The position numbers and the translations under genes are program-made. This document shows positions 8,588 to 15,313 of a stretch of DNA of 64,000 bases, piece by piece (within the stretch, counting starts at the first letter, position 1; every line of letters begins with the position of its first letter). The notes beneath the pieces were generated by a model. That model ran no database searches, was not told the DNA's origin, and saw only the letters and a list, made by a program, of their open reading frames with translations. The stretch spans positions 124,193 through 188,192 of the forward strand of contig NZ_MUXN01000004.1 in the NCBI RefSeq assembly GCF_001995215.1, written 5' to 3'. This stretch comes from Amycolatopsis azurea DSM 43854 (GTDB lineage Bacteria; Actinomycetota; Actinomycetes; Mycobacteriales; Pseudonocardiaceae).

Positions 8588-10051
8588 ATGAGCTCGATCA
8601 GTGAGGCCGGCGTAGTCGCGGCGGTCGACAAGGAACTGTTCATCGGCGGCAAGTGGGTGCCCGCCGCGGGTGGGAAGACCTTCCCCGTTCTCGACCCCTC
8701 GACGGGCGAAGCCTTGTGCGAGGTGGCCGACGCGTCACCGGCGGACGGTGTCGGCGCGCTCGACGCCGCCGTCGCCGCACAGGCCGACTGGGCGAACGTC
8801 GCCCCGCGCGAACGCGGCGAGATCCTGCGTCGCGCCTACGAACTGCTCATCAAGCGCGCCGATGAACTCGCGCTGCTGATGACCCTCGAGATGGGCAAGC
8901 CGCTCGCGGAGTCGAAGGGCGAGGTCACTTACGCGGCCGAGTTCTTCCGCTGGTTCGCGGAGGAAGCCGTCCGGATCGACGGTGGTTACGCCGTCGCGCC
9001 CAACGGGACGGGCCGGTTCCTGGTGACCAAGCAGCCCGTCGGGCCGTGCCTGCTGATCACACCGTGGAACTTCCCCATGGCGATGGGCACCCGCAAGATC
9101 GGCCCCGCGGTCGCGGCAGGCTGCACGATGGTCATCAAGCCCGCCGCTCAGACCCCCCTTTCGATGTTGGCTCTCGCGGCGATCCTCGCCGAAGCGGGAT
9201 TGCCGGAAGGCGTGCTGAACGTGCTCACGACGTCGGACTCCGGCGGCGTGATGGAGCCGCTCATCCGGGACGGCCGTGCCCGGAAGCTGTCCTTCACCGG
9301 CTCGACCGGCGTCGGCCGGAAGCTGCTCGAACAGTGCGCGGACAAGGTGCTCCGCACTTCGATGGAACTCGGCGGCAACGCTCCTTTCCTTGTTTTCGAG
9401 GACGCCGACCTCGACGCGGCGATCGAAGGCGCGATGACCGCGAAGATGCGCAACATCGGTGAGGCCTGCACGGCCGCGAACCGCTTCTATGTCCAGCGAG
9501 GCATCGTCGACGAGTTCTCCCGGCGCCTCACCGAGCGCATGGAAGCCCTGCCGATGGGGCGCGGCACCGAGGAAGGTGTCGTCGTCGGCCCCCTCATCGA
9601 CGAAGCCGCCGTCGAGAAGGTCAGTAGCCTGGTCTCGGACGCCGCCGGGCGAGGAGCGCGCGTCCTCACCGGCGGGTCCACAGTGGACGGTCCAGGCAAC
9701 TTCTATCAGGCCACGGTGCTCACCGACGTGCCCAAGGACGCCAGGCTCGCTTCGGAGGAGATCTTCGGGCCGGTCGCCCCGATCACTCCGTTCGACAGCG
9801 AGGACGAGGCCGTCGCGGCGGCGAACGACACCGAATTCGGTCTCGTGTCCTATGTGTACACCTCCGATCTCAAGCGGGCGCTGCGGGTTTCGGAACGGCT
9901 GGAGGCCGGCATGATCGGCCTCAACCAAGGACTGGTCTCGAACCCGGCGGCACCTTTCGGTGGGATCAAGCAGTCCGGACTCGGCCGCGAAGGTGGCACC
10001 GTCGGCATCGACGAGTTCCTCGAGACCAAGTACATCGCGGTGGCTCTGTGA
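8588..10051 (+). CDS. NAD(P)-dependent aldehyde dehydrogenase, succinate-semialdehyde dehydrogenase type
   Basis: 487 residues, full length for the family. Key parts: LITPWNFPMAM (cofactor binding, about 157-167), FTGSTGVGRKLL (Rossmann loop), catalytic base Glu260 in SMELGGNAP, nucleophile Cys294 in GEACTAANR, and EEIFGPVAPITPF near the end. This set most resembles GabD-like succinate-semialdehyde dehydrogenases, but the substrate is inferred. GGAGGAG precedes the ATG at 8588; the longer frame from 8474 would read through the operator. The stop overlaps the GTG start of the tartrate/D-malate dehydrogenase gene by 4 bp, so the two form an operon, divergent from the aminotransferase/DUF3830 pair and sharing its operator. 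Confidence 0.9.
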   Translation: MSSISEAGVVAAVDKELFIGGKWVPAAGGKTFPVLDPSTGEALCEVADASPADGVGALDAAVAAQADWANVAPRERGEILRRAYELLIKRADELALLMTLEMGKPLAESKGEVTYAAEFFRWFAEEAVRIDGGYAVAPNGTGRFLVTKQPVGPCLLITPWNFPMAMGTRKIGPAVAAGCTMVIKPAAQTPLSMLALAAILAEAGLPEGVLNVLTTSDSGGVMEPLIRDGRARKLSFTGSTGVGRKLLEQCADKVLRTSMELGGNAPFLVFEDADLDAAIEGAMTAKMRNIGEACTAANRFYVQRGIVDEFSRRLTERMEALPMGRGTEEGVVVGPLIDEAAVEKVSSLVSDAAGRGARVLTGGSTVDGPGNFYQATVLTDVPKDARLASEEIFGPVAPITPFDSEDEAVAAANDTEFGLVSYVYTSDLKRALRVSERLEAGMIGLNQGLVSNPAAPFGGIKQSGLGREGGTVGIDEFLETKYIAVAL

Positions 10052-11151
10052 ATTCTCAAGCAGGGACTTCTCAAGCGGCGACTTCTCAAGCAGGGAAGTC
10101 GTATCGGATCGCCAGCATTCCCGGCGACGGGATCGGTGTCGACGTGACGGTCGAGGCCCGCAAGGTCCTCGACCGCGCGGCGGCGTCTCATGGTTTCTCG
10201 TTGTCCTGGCAGGAGTTCGACTGGAGCTGTGAGCGGTACACCAAGACCGGCTCGATGATGCCGGACGACGGTATCGAGCAGCTTTCCCGGTTCGACGGGA
10301 TCTTTCTCGGCGCGGTCGGGTTTCCCGGTGTCCCGGATCATGTGTCGTTGTGGGGCCTCCTCATTCCGGTGCGGCGCGCGTTCACGCAATACGTCAATCT
10401 CCGGCCGGTCCGGTTGCTGCCGGGCACCACATCGGCACTCGCGGGCCGCAGTGCCGAAGAACTGGAGATGGTGATCGTCCGGGAGAACTCCGAAGGCGAG
10501 TACTCGGAGATCGGCGGCAGGCACAATCGGGGACAGGCGAACGAGGTCGTCTTACAGGAATCCGTGTTCACGCGGGTCGGGGTGGAGCGGATCATCCGCT
10601 ATGCCTTCGAGCTGGCGAAGACGCGGACGGGGCGGGTCTGCTCGGCGACCAAGTCCAACGGGCTCATTCACTCGATGCCGTTCTGGGACGAGATCTTCGC
10701 GGAAATCTCCGCGGAATATCCGGACGTGCATGCCGAGCAGTGCCATGTCGACGCGCTCGCCGCGCGAATGGTCCAGGCGCCGGACCGGCTCGATGTCGTG
10801 GTCGCTTCCAATCTTTTCGGCGACATCCTGAGCGACCTGGCGGCGGCCGTGACGGGAGGGCTCGGGATGGCGCCTTCGGGCAATATCAATCCGATGGGTG
10901 AGTTCCCTTCCATGTTCGAGGCCGTGCACGGCAGCGCTCCCGACATCGCCGGACAGGGCATCGCGAATCCGGTGGCGCAGATCCTGGCGGGTGCGATGAT
11001 GCTCGACCATCTCGGTGAAACCGTTGCGGCACAAGATGTTCACGCTGCGGTGGAGAAGGTTCTCGAGGAGGGTGCCGTGCAGACCCCTGACCTCGGCGGG
11101 AAGTCCACCACCGCCGAACTCGGGTCCGCGGTGGTCGCCGCTCTATCTTGA
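10048..11151 (+). CDS. tartrate dehydrogenase / D-malate dehydrogenase (isopropylmalate dehydrogenase superfamily)
   Basis: 367 residues. The sequence carries the signature of the tartrate/D-malate branch: [57 protein letters not shown] and [15 protein letters not shown], followed by [17 protein letters not shown] and the metal and NAD regions [14 protein letters not shown] and [14 protein letters not shown]. The enzyme oxidises and decarboxylates D-malate to pyruvate, or acts on tartrate, with NAD and a divalent metal. The GTG at 10048 overlaps the preceding stop (GTGA). The first 17 codons are mostly three copies of a 15-bp repeat placed ahead of the conserved fold. It may feed a C4 hydroxy-diacid product of this locus into central metabolism (inference). 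Confidence 0.88.
   Translation: MNSQAGTSQAATSQAGKSYRIASIPGDGIGVDVTVEARKVLDRAAASHGFSLSWQEFDWSCERYTKTGSMMPDDGIEQLSRFDGIFLGAVGFPGVPDHVSLWGLLIPVRRAFTQYVNLRPVRLLPGTTSALAGRSAEELEMVIVRENSEGEYSEIGGRHNRGQANEVVLQESVFTRVGVERIIRYAFELAKTRTGRVCSATKSNGLIHSMPFWDEIFAEISAEYPDVHAEQCHVDALAARMVQAPDRLDVVVASNLFGDILSDLAAAVTGGLGMAPSGNINPMGEFPSMFEAVHGSAPDIAGQGIANPVAQILAGAMMLDHLGETVAAQDVHAAVEKVLEEGAVQTPDLGGKSTTAELGSAVVAALS
10054..10098 (+). repeat. 15-bp tandem repeat (3 units) in the 5' coding end
   Basis: Three consecutive units of the form TCTCAAGCRGSGAMK (10054-10068, 10069-10083, 10084-10098) encode S-Q-A-[GA]-[TK] repeats at the very N-terminus of the tartrate/D-malate dehydrogenase. A length that is a multiple of three keeps the frame whatever the copy number. 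The units lie outside the conserved fold. Confidence 0.85.
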
Positions 11152-11220
11152 ACCATCCGCATAGTGGCGTGTCAAGTCCGGGAAGTCATGAACGGTCCAT
11201 TCATGATTTCGGATGGCAGT

Positions 11221-11277
11221 AGTACATGAAGGCCCCCTTCCTTGCGCCAGGCGCAAGGAAGGGGGCCTTCATGTACT
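11221..11277. repeat. 27-bp-arm perfect palindrome, possible terminator, in a 333-bp gap
   Basis: Arms 11221-11247 and 11251-11277 are perfect reverse complements around a CAG loop; the arms begin AGTACATGAAGGCCCCCTTC. A decayed copy lies at 42383-42433, so this is a dispersed element and not a one-off. The rest of the gap between the dehydrogenase (stop 11151) and the DUF4262 gene (start 11485) holds one more small inverted repeat, TCATGAA-N7-TTCATGA at 11186-11206, and no convincing gene. There is no U-tract after the big hairpin, yet a stem of this strength could stop transcription or protect the 3' end. Confidence 0.85.
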
Positions 11278-11484
11278 TGGATCGTGAGTGACAAGTGGGT
11301 TCATCGGGCCGAAGGCGAAGTTTCCCCTCGGGCGGCCAGGCGAACGTGCCTGGCGGAAACCGATGTCCCCGATGTGGCATTCGGGACACCACGACGCGAA
11401 CACGTTTCGATCCCGGGTGTGAGTTTTTGTCGGTGCCTCGGTGCACAGTGTCGATCGTCGGATTCGACGACTGGAGGAGTGCCG

Positions 11485-11961
11485 ATGTGCTGGCATTGCG
11501 ACAACCCCCGGAAGACCCACGACGACTACCTCAAGGAGGAGGTCCGTCCGCTTGTCCGGGAGTACGGCTGGATGGTGCAGGCGGTCGAGAGCGGGACGGC
11601 TCAACCCGCCCTCGCCTACACGGTCGGGCTCACCGACGCCGGGCTGCCCGAGCTGGTCGTCACCGGCCTGAGAGAACGAAGATCCTGCCAGCTGCTGAAC
11701 TATTTCGCCCAGCAGTCGGTCCGGTCGGGGCCGCCGGAGCCGGGTGAGGTGGTGCCCGCCGCGGTGGGATGGCCCGCGTTCGAGGTCGTTCCGCTCAGCG
11801 CGCCGTCGGCGCACCTGCTCACCGCCGTCCTGATGTACGGCGAAGAATTCAGTGCCCTGCAACTGGTCTACGAGGACGAGCACGGCATCTGGCCGTGGGA
11901 CAGGGAGTTCCGCGGCGGGACGGGCGGGCAGCCGGTGCTGGGGGCGCGGGGCCGTGGCTGA
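11485..11961 (+). CDS. DUF4262 domain-containing protein
   Basis: 158 residues starting MCWHCDNPRKTHDDYLKEEV. The pattern GWMVQAVESG..QPALAYTVGLTDAGLPELVVTGL is the hallmark of DUF4262, a family of unknown function common in actinobacteria. Two Cys-containing elements near the N-terminus (C2, C5 as C-x2-C) could hold a metal, though the family role is not known. GGAGGAG stands 7 bp before the ATG at 11485, which decides this start over an upstream in-frame extension through repeat DNA. It is convergent with the GntR gene, with 4 bp between the two stop codons. It appears unrelated to the surrounding catabolic genes. Confidence 0.8.
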   Translation: MCWHCDNPRKTHDDYLKEEVRPLVREYGWMVQAVESGTAQPALAYTVGLTDAGLPELVVTGLRERRSCQLLNYFAQQSVRSGPPEPGEVVPAAVGWPAFEVVPLSAPSAHLLTAVLMYGEEFSALQLVYEDEHGIWPWDREFRGGTGGQPVLGARGRG

Positions 11962-11965
11962 ATCC

Positions 11966-12658
11966 TCAAGGCACCGCGGGAGCTTCGCCCTCTCGCAGGC
12001 TGGTCCCCGGGGCCAGCCGCTGGACGGCGTCCTCCATATGGGCTTCCAGCAACGACAGCGCGGTCTCTTCGTCGCCGGCCCGCAGGGCCTCGATGATCCT
12101 GGTGTGCTCGGTGACCCGTTCTTCGACCTGCTGGTAGGTCCCCTGCAACGCGGTCAGGCACATCCGGGTCTCGATCAGCAGGGTCCTGGCCATGCGCACG
12201 AGCCGTTTACTGCCGGAGGCGGCGATCAGCGCCTCGTGGAAGCGGAGGTCCGCCCAGGAGAGCGCGGTCGGATCGTCGTCGTCCGCGGCGGCGGCCATGG
12301 CGGCCACGGCCTGTTCGAGTTCGGTGGCGACCCGCTCCCGGTCGCCGCGCAGTGCCCGCAGCATCGCGGCGCGCTCGATGGCCGAACGCGCCGAGTAGAT
12401 GTCGTAGACGTCGCCGGGTTCGAGGTCGATCACGAACAGGCCGCGGTGGCGCTCACTGCGCAGCAGTCCCTCGGAAACGAGATGCTGCATCGCCTCTCGC
12501 AACGGTCCCCGCGAAACCTCGAACCGGGAGGCCAGGTCCGTTTCGCCGAGCTGGGTGCCGGGAGGGAGAGCGCCGGTCATGATCGCGTCCCGCAGCTGGC
12601 GCGCGATGATCCCGGCGGTCGATTCCCGGCTGACCGGCTCGATTTCCGGCAAGGACAT
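11966..12658 (-). CDS. GntR-family transcriptional regulator, FadR/FCD subfamily (candidate regulator of the 6.7-16.7 kb locus)
   Basis: 230 residues. Residues 10-75 form the winged helix (IARQLRDAIMTGALPPGTQLGETDLASRFEVSRGP in two parts, then LREAMQHLVSEGLL), and the rest is an all-helical FCD ligand domain (DIYSARSAIERAAMLRAL, FHEALIAASGSKRLVRMARTLL, HTRIIEALRAGDEETALSLLEAHM). FCD regulators usually bind small organic acids through a metal site held by Asp/His residues; RFHEAL and the EHTRII and EAHM segments are candidates. It is the last gene of the operon 14217-13477, 13432-12662, 12658-11966, three bp after the upstream stop. The three ATTGTYGACAAT palindromes in this locus fit the short symmetric sites of FCD-GntR proteins. 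That it binds them is inference. Confidence 0.9.
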   Translation of the reverse strand: MSLPEIEPVSRESTAGIIARQLRDAIMTGALPPGTQLGETDLASRFEVSRGPLREAMQHLVSEGLLRSERHRGLFVIDLEPGDVYDIYSARSAIERAAMLRALRGDRERVATELEQAVAAMAAAADDDDPTALSWADLRFHEALIAASGSKRLVRMARTLLIETRMCLTALQGTYQQVEERVTEHTRIIEALRAGDEETALSLLEAHMEDAVQRLAPGTSLREGEAPAVP

Positions 12659-12661
12659 GGT

Positions 12662-13432
12662 TCAGCTGCCCCTCTGCCCGAACAAGGCGCCCAGTGTGCG
12701 GACCAGCGGGGCCTTCCCGGTGAGCCGCAGGCCCTCCCAGACGGTGACCTGGTTGGCGGTCAGCACCGGCTTGCCGAGCCGGGTCTCGAGAGTGTTGATC
12801 TCGCCGAGCGTCCGCATGGCGGTGTCGGGGACGAGCAGCGCGTCGGCGGCCGGGTGATCGCCGCTCGCCGCGAGTTCGACGACGGCTTCCGGGCTGAGTT
12901 CGCCGACCTCGGCGGCGGTGTCGATGTCCGCGCTGCCCATCGAGACGACTTCGATCCCGCCCGCGCCGAGGAACTCGACGAACAGCCGGGCGACGTCGTC
13001 CGGGTAGCTGGCGGCGACCGCGACCCGCCGGACATGAAGGGAGTGAGCGGCGTGGACGAAGGCGAAGGAGGTGCTCGACGCCGGGACGCCGGCGACGGCG
13101 GCCAGCCGGTCTGCCTGGTCGCGGGCGCCTTCCCAGCCGTAGACGAAGCTGCCGCTGGTGCACGCCCAGACCACCGCGTCCGGTTCGTGTTTCGCCAGCA
13201 GCGCGGCGCCGTCGGCGAGACGGCTTTCGCTGCCGAGGTCCAGCAGCTCGGGCACGGCGTGCAGATCGGTCCCGTAGATGTGCTCGACGGGCAGCTTGAT
13301 CCCGGCCATGTCGCCGCCGAGGAGCTGCTCCGCGAGCGGGTAGTCGTCTTCGGCCGCGTGATCGGGGTAGATGAATCCGATCGTGGTCGTCTCGGACGGC
13401 GGCTCGGGTGGGCTGAACGGGGTGATGGGCAC
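12662..13432 (-). CDS. Asp/Glu racemase-fold protein (maleate isomerase / arylmalonate decarboxylase superfamily), second catalytic Cys replaced by Asp
   Basis: 256 residues. The N-terminal half holds TTIGFIYPDHAAEDDYP and the first active-site motif WACTSGSF with Cys91. In the second half, where the upstream paralogue has VSCTNLP, this protein has LLVPDTAMRTL, so Asp203 stands where the second catalytic Cys should be. The ending GKPVLTANQVTVW is shared with the paralogue. Members of the family isomerise maleate, racemise amino acids or decarboxylate malonates with one or two cysteines. A one-Cys protein should differ in chemistry from the two-Cys partner, or serve as a partner subunit (inference). 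The GTG at 13432 is preceded by GGAGG. An operator lies 19 bp upstream of the start. Confidence 0.82.
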   Translation of the reverse strand: MPITPFSPPEPPSETTTIGFIYPDHAAEDDYPLAEQLLGGDMAGIKLPVEHIYGTDLHAVPELLDLGSESRLADGAALLAKHEPDAVVWACTSGSFVYGWEGARDQADRLAAVAGVPASSTSFAFVHAAHSLHVRRVAVAASYPDDVARLFVEFLGAGGIEVVSMGSADIDTAAEVGELSPEAVVELAASGDHPAADALLVPDTAMRTLGEINTLETRLGKPVLTANQVTVWEGLRLTGKAPLVRTLGALFGQRGS

Positions 13433-13450
13433 GGGACCTCCGGAGGACAG

Positions 13451-13462
13451 ATTGTCGACAAT
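13451..13462. promoter_or_regulatory. candidate GntR operator 2 (ATTGTCGACAAT)
   Basis: A perfect 12-bp palindrome in the 44-bp gap between the two racemase-fold genes, 19 bp before the GTG at 13432. It suggests that the downstream pair (racemase-fold paralogue and GntR) also has its own regulated promoter, giving autoregulation of the regulator. Confidence 0.65.
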
Positions 13463-13476
13463 CGTAGGCGAAGAGG

Positions 13477-14217
13477 TCAGTCGACCTCCCGGAGCCACTT
13501 GCCGGGCCCGACGATCGGCAGGTTCATCCGCCGCAGGCAGGCCCACATCGTGAGCTGGTTCGCGGTGAGGACGGGCTTGCCGACCGCGCTTTCGAGCGGC
13601 TCGATCAGATCGTAGGTGGGGAGGTTGGTGCAACTGACGAAGATGGCGTCGGCGTCGGCGTGGTCGGCGGCGAGGATGCGTTCGGCGATGGTCCGGTAGC
13701 TGACCTTCCAGATGCCTCCGCCGAGGCCGAGGTGATCGCTCGAGACGGTCCGCACGCCGAGTTCGCCCAGGAAGTCGTGCAGCTTCCCGGTCAGGTCGCC
13801 GTCGTACGGGGTCAGCACCGAGACCCGGTGGAGGTCGAGCTGGTGCAGGACCTCGGCCAGGGCGCCGGAGGTGGTGACGGCGTCCGGCGCGCCCGCGTCG
13901 CAGATCGCCTTGGTCAGAGAGCGTTCGTAGTCCACACCGTTGACGAAACTGCCGGAGGTGCAGAGATAGGCGACGACTTCGGGCTCCACGTGGAGCACGT
14001 CTCTCGTGGCGGCGGCGAGATGCCTGCTGTCGCTGACGAGCTGGGCCATCTCCATGCTGACGGGCACGGGCTCGTACGGCGTCCGAGCCAGATGGAGGGA
14101 GACCTCCATGGGCACCCAGCGCCACAGCTCGCGTTCAAGGGCAAGGTCGAAGGGAGCGATCACGCCGATACCGCGCTGCGCCAACGGGCCTTCGAACTCC
14201 AGTAAGTCGAAATCCAA
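13477..14217 (-). CDS. Asp/Glu racemase-fold enzyme, maleate cis-trans isomerase family
   Basis: 246 residues with both active-site cysteines of the superfamily: Cys86 in AYLCTSGSF and Cys196 in FVSCTNLPTYDLI. The ending GKPVLTANQLTMWACLRR is typical of maleate isomerase / arylmalonate decarboxylase relatives. The family uses a Cys pair for proton transfer or for addition to a C4 dicarboxylate. The only start that fits is a TTG at 14217, with GGAGG seven bases upstream; the next ATG (codon 37) would cut into the fold. Maleate-to-fumarate isomerisation is one option, and racemisation of an amino or hydroxy acid is another. It starts the leftward operon that ends with the GntR gene and is divergent from the D-2-hydroxyacid dehydrogenase gene. 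Confidence 0.85.
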   Translation of the reverse strand: MDFDLLEFEGPLAQRGIGVIAPFDLALERELWRWVPMEVSLHLARTPYEPVPVSMEMAQLVSDSRHLAAATRDVLHVEPEVVAYLCTSGSFVNGVDYERSLTKAICDAGAPDAVTTSGALAEVLHQLDLHRVSVLTPYDGDLTGKLHDFLGELGVRTVSSDHLGLGGGIWKVSYRTIAERILAADHADADAIFVSCTNLPTYDLIEPLESAVGKPVLTANQLTMWACLRRMNLPIVGPGKWLREVD

Positions 14218-14277
14218 GTCTCAGCCTCCGGAAAACTACTGCCGCCACAGGTCCGGTGCTCCGGGGTCGTTCCTCGG

Positions 14278-14310
14278 ATTGTTGACAATCATACGAGCCA
14301 CTTTTACGGT
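14278..14310 (+). promoter_or_regulatory. promoter with GntR operator 3 over the -35 box; leaderless transcript predicted
   Basis: The palindrome ATTGTTGACAAT (14278-14289) contains a consensus -35 TTGACA (14282-14287). After exactly 17 bp comes TACGGT (14305-14310), a good TAnnnT -10. Transcription would begin about 7 bp later, at or next to the GTG start codon at 14317, which has no Shine-Dalgarno sequence. Repressor binding would cover the -35 box directly. The site is shared with the divergent racemase-fold gene (start 14217). Confidence 0.7.
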
Positions 14311-14316
14311 GTCAAC

Positions 14317-15306
14317 GTGATCGCCTCGGAGACCCCTGTGCTGGCGGTGCTCTGCGGAGACGCACGCCCACCGGACATGCGCGCTATCGAAGCCGAAGCG
14401 GTGGTTCGTTACACCGACGCGGCAGGGTTGGCCGACGCGTTATCCGGAGCCGACGCGCTCTTCGTCTACGACTTCCTGTCGACCGCCGTCCCCGGTTCCT
14501 GGCACGCGGCCGACCGGCTGCGCTGGCTGCACATCGCCAGCGCCGGCGTCGACCCCGTGCTCTTCCCGGGGCTGCAGGAGAGCGACGTCGTGCTCACCAA
14601 CTCGCGGGGCGTGTTCGACGGGGCGATAGCCGAATACGTCCTAGGGGTCGTCCTCGCCTTCGCCAAGGATTTCGTCCGTTCGTGGGACCTGCAGCGGGAG
14701 AAGCGGTGGAAGCACCGGGAGAGTGAACGGATCTCCGGCCGCCGGGTCCTCGTGGTCGGCACCGGTCCGATCGGCCGGTCGATCGCGCGGATGCTGCGGG
14801 CGGCCGGGATGTCGGTGGCGGGTGTCGGGCGACGTCCCCGGGAGGACGATCCGGACTTCGGAGACGTCCATTCCTCTTCGGACCTGGCTCGTCATCTTCC
14901 CGAGGCCGACTACGTCGTCGCGGTCGCGCCGCTGACCGAGCAGACGAAGGGCATGTTCGACGCCGAGGCCTTCGCCGCGATGAAACCCGGCGCGCGGTTC
15001 ATCAACGTCGGCCGCGGTGAACTGGTCGTCACCTCGGACCTGGTCGGCGCGCTGCGGGACGGTCCGCTCGGCGGGGCCGCGCTCGACGTCTTCGACACCG
15101 AGCCCCTGCCGCCCGAAAGTCCTTTGTGGACTATGGAGAACGTGCTGATCTCGCCGCATATGTCGGGCGACTTCGTCGGCTGGCGTAATACTCTGGTAGA
15201 GGTGTTCGCGGACAACTTCCGTCGCTGGCGCGCGGGGGAGCCGCTGCGCAACGTCGTGGACAAGCAGCTCGGATACGTGCCGTCGGAGACGCTTCGCCAA
15301 GGTTAG
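14317..15306 (+). CDS. D-2-hydroxyacid dehydrogenase (NAD-binding)
   Basis: 329 residues. The NAD-binding domain has VVGTGPIGRSIARMLRAAGMSV (Rossmann fingerprint, about 145-167). The catalytic residues of the family are in place: Arg in INVGRGELV, Glu in DVFDTEPLP, His in LISPHMSG. The enzyme should reduce a 2-oxo acid or oxidise a D-2-hydroxy acid. The N-terminal substrate domain (ADALFVYDFLSTAVPGSW, LRWLHIASAGVDPVLFP) resembles glyoxylate/hydroxypyruvate-type members. GTG 14317 is taken as the start because it sits at the expected transcription start; GTG 14338 is the alternative. The amidase gene follows after 7 bp. The operator upstream places it in the GntR regulon. Confidence 0.88.
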   Translation: MIASETPVLAVLCGDARPPDMRAIEAEAVVRYTDAAGLADALSGADALFVYDFLSTAVPGSWHAADRLRWLHIASAGVDPVLFPGLQESDVVLTNSRGVFDGAIAEYVLGVVLAFAKDFVRSWDLQREKRWKHRESERISGRRVLVVGTGPIGRSIARMLRAAGMSVAGVGRRPREDDPDFGDVHSSSDLARHLPEADYVVAVAPLTEQTKGMFDAEAFAAMKPGARFINVGRGELVVTSDLVGALRDGPLGGAALDVFDTEPLPPESPLWTMENVLISPHMSGDFVGWRNTLVEVFADNFRRWRAGEPLRNVVDKQLGYVPSETLRQG

Positions 15307-15313
15307 GGGCCGG

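Noticed and set aside
12662..14125. One long frame joining the two racemase-fold genes
   Set aside because: Only the last 256 codons carry family motifs; the first part is an out-of-frame reading of the upstream gene. GTG 13432 with GGAGG and the operator upstream mark the true start.
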